Shown one piece after another: positions 63,301 through 64,000 of a stretch of 64,000 nt of DNA. Source of the DNA: Aphanocapsa lilacina HA4352-LM1 (GTDB lineage Bacteria > Cyanobacteriota > Cyanobacteriia > Gloeobacterales > Gloeobacteraceae); contig JAHHGR010000002.1 of NCBI GenBank assembly GCA_019359725.1, positions 124,001 to 188,000 of the forward strand, given 5' to 3'. The position numbers and the translations under genes are program-made. Numbering within the stretch: position 1 is the first letter of the stretch; every line of letters starts with the position of its first letter. The notes below the pieces were generated by a model. That model saw only the letters and a program-made list of their open reading frames with translations. It was not told the DNA's origin and did no database searches.

Positions 63301-63330
63301 TGGACAGAACCGGAGCCCCCCTGGTATCAT
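63301..63330 (+). promoter_or_regulatory. promoter of the S10 ribosomal operon
   Basis: TGGACA (63301-63306), 18-bp spacer, TATCAT (63325-63330), with TGG just before the -10. The expected start is near 63337, giving a leader of about 70 nt to the rplC ATG at 63408. No stronger match lies in the recO-rplC gap. Confidence 0.55.
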
Positions 63331-63407
63331 AAGAGCTTGTGATTCAAACCCAGGGCGAGACAAAGCCCACGGTTTAGCCCCTAATTTCTTGGTCAGGGAG
63401 AAAAGCG

Positions 63408-64000
63408 ATGTCACTGGGCATCCTGGGCCGCAAGCTCGGCATGACGCAAATTTTCGACGAAGAGGGTCGGGCGATACCGGTGACGGTGGTCGAGGCGGGG
63501 CCGTGCTCCGTCACCCAGGTTAAAAGCGAAGCCACCGACGGTTACACCGCTGTGCAACTGGGTTTCGGTACGGCCCGCGAGAAGGTCTTGACCCGTCCGG
63601 AGGTCGGCCACTGCAAAAAGGCCGGTCTGGAGGCGCCGGTGCGCCATCTGCGCGAATTTCGCCTTCCCGACAGCTCCCAGTACACCCCCGGCCAGCAGAT
63701 CACCGTCGATTTGTTTGCGGCGGGTCAACTGGTCGATGTCGTCGGCACCAGCATCGGCAAGGGCTTCGCGGGCGGCCAGAAGCGCCACCACTTCGGGCGC
63801 GGGCCGATGGCCCACGGCTCAAAGAACCATCGGGCACCCGGTTCGATCGGCGCGGGCACCACGCCCGGGCGCGTTTTCCCCGGCAAGCGCATGCCCGGCC
63901 GCATGGGCAATGAGCGCGTCACCGTGCGCAAGCTGACGGTGGTGCGGGTGATCCCTGAGCGCAATGTGATTTTGATTCAAGGTGGCCTGCCCGGCGTCGA
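63408..64000 (+). CDS. rplC: 50S ribosomal protein L3, 3' end outside window
   Basis: The first 197 residues of ribosomal protein L3, an assembly-initiator of the large subunit that reaches the peptidyl-transferase centre. The N-terminus [20 protein letters not shown] and the tip loop with [19 protein letters not shown] and [15 protein letters not shown] are diagnostic. Shine-Dalgarno AGGGAG (63396-63401 region) precedes ATG 63408. L3 opens the S10-type operon in cyanobacteria (rplC, rplD, rplW, rplB and so on), so the genes after the window end should follow that order. The chain would end within about 15 residues. Confidence 0.97.
   Translation, partial: MSLGILGRKLGMTQIFDEEGRAIPVTVVEAGPCSVTQVKSEATDGYTAVQLGFGTAREKVLTRPEVGHCKKAGLEAPVRHLREFRLPDSSQYTPGQQITVDLFAAGQLVDVVGTSIGKGFAGGQKRHHFGRGPMAHGSKNHRAPGSIGAGTTPGRVFPGKRMPGRMGNERVTVRKLTVVRVIPERNVILIQGGLPGV

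Overview
The window is about 62-65% GC by eye, gene-dense, and carries photosynthesis-linked cyanobacterial genes (ycf4 for photosystem I assembly, an NblS/Hik33-type sensor kinase, a group-2 type sigma-70 factor, an HspR-like regulator, a DUF2808 protein, a Uma2/DUF820 protein). High GC with this gene set points to an early-branching cyanobacterium, most likely Gloeobacter or a close relative. That assignment is inference from gene content, not a database match. No tRNA, rRNA or CRISPR array was recognised.

Layout. 1-9.9 kb: a 5'-truncated GAF histidine kinase, a DsbA-like oxidoreductase, a class A PBP, an MFS exporter, a Uma2 protein, an atypical transketolase, radC and a SnoaL-like protein. 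9.9-10.9 kb: a decayed stretch with two genes gutted by internal deletions (a DUF1579 gene and an alpha/beta hydrolase). 10.9-24.2 kb: an aminotransferase, a translationally coupled SagB-type oxidoreductase and outer-membrane-like protein, an M23 peptidase, an ABC-2 exporter, a ferritin-like protein, sbcC, hspR, accA and a GT4 glycosyltransferase. 24.4-27.9 kb: three tandem secreted dockerin-like paralogues, two sharing a 380-bp block that reads as identical. 27.9-36.9 kb: a Tat-type phosphoesterase, nblS, a tail-anchored Ser/Thr kinase, the run purK-purE-ribD, and a small operon ending in a YqiA-like esterase. 36.9-46.5 kb: an accessory surface region with an SBBP/FG-GAP giant, a J-domain/pentapeptide fusion, a GPH symporter, a predicted copper-radical oxidase with the same FG-GAP tail, a GntR/polysaccharide-deacetylase fusion and a small Cys-repeat protein. 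46.7-50.9 kb: a compact operon of membrane-fusion protein, MacB/FtsX-type permease and secretin. 51.0-52.15 kb: a decayed IS3-family insertion sequence. 52.2-64 kb: an AI-2E/PerM permease, a sigma factor, ycf4 followed closely by a secreted GH38 mannosidase, a rhomboid protease, the run recO-MFS-GT4, and the start of the S10 ribosomal operon (rplC).

The most unusual items are: the MFP-permease-secretin operon, which lacks both an ABC ATPase and a TolC gene; the copper-radical oxidase with all four copper ligands and the linked Cys visible; the GntR-deacetylase fusion; the FG-GAP cassette shared by two neighbouring but otherwise unrelated secreted proteins; and a 24-bp palindromic insertion inside the IS3 transposase gene. 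Start codons were often moved inward from the longest reading frame where signal peptides, Shine-Dalgarno sequences or divergent neighbours favoured it.
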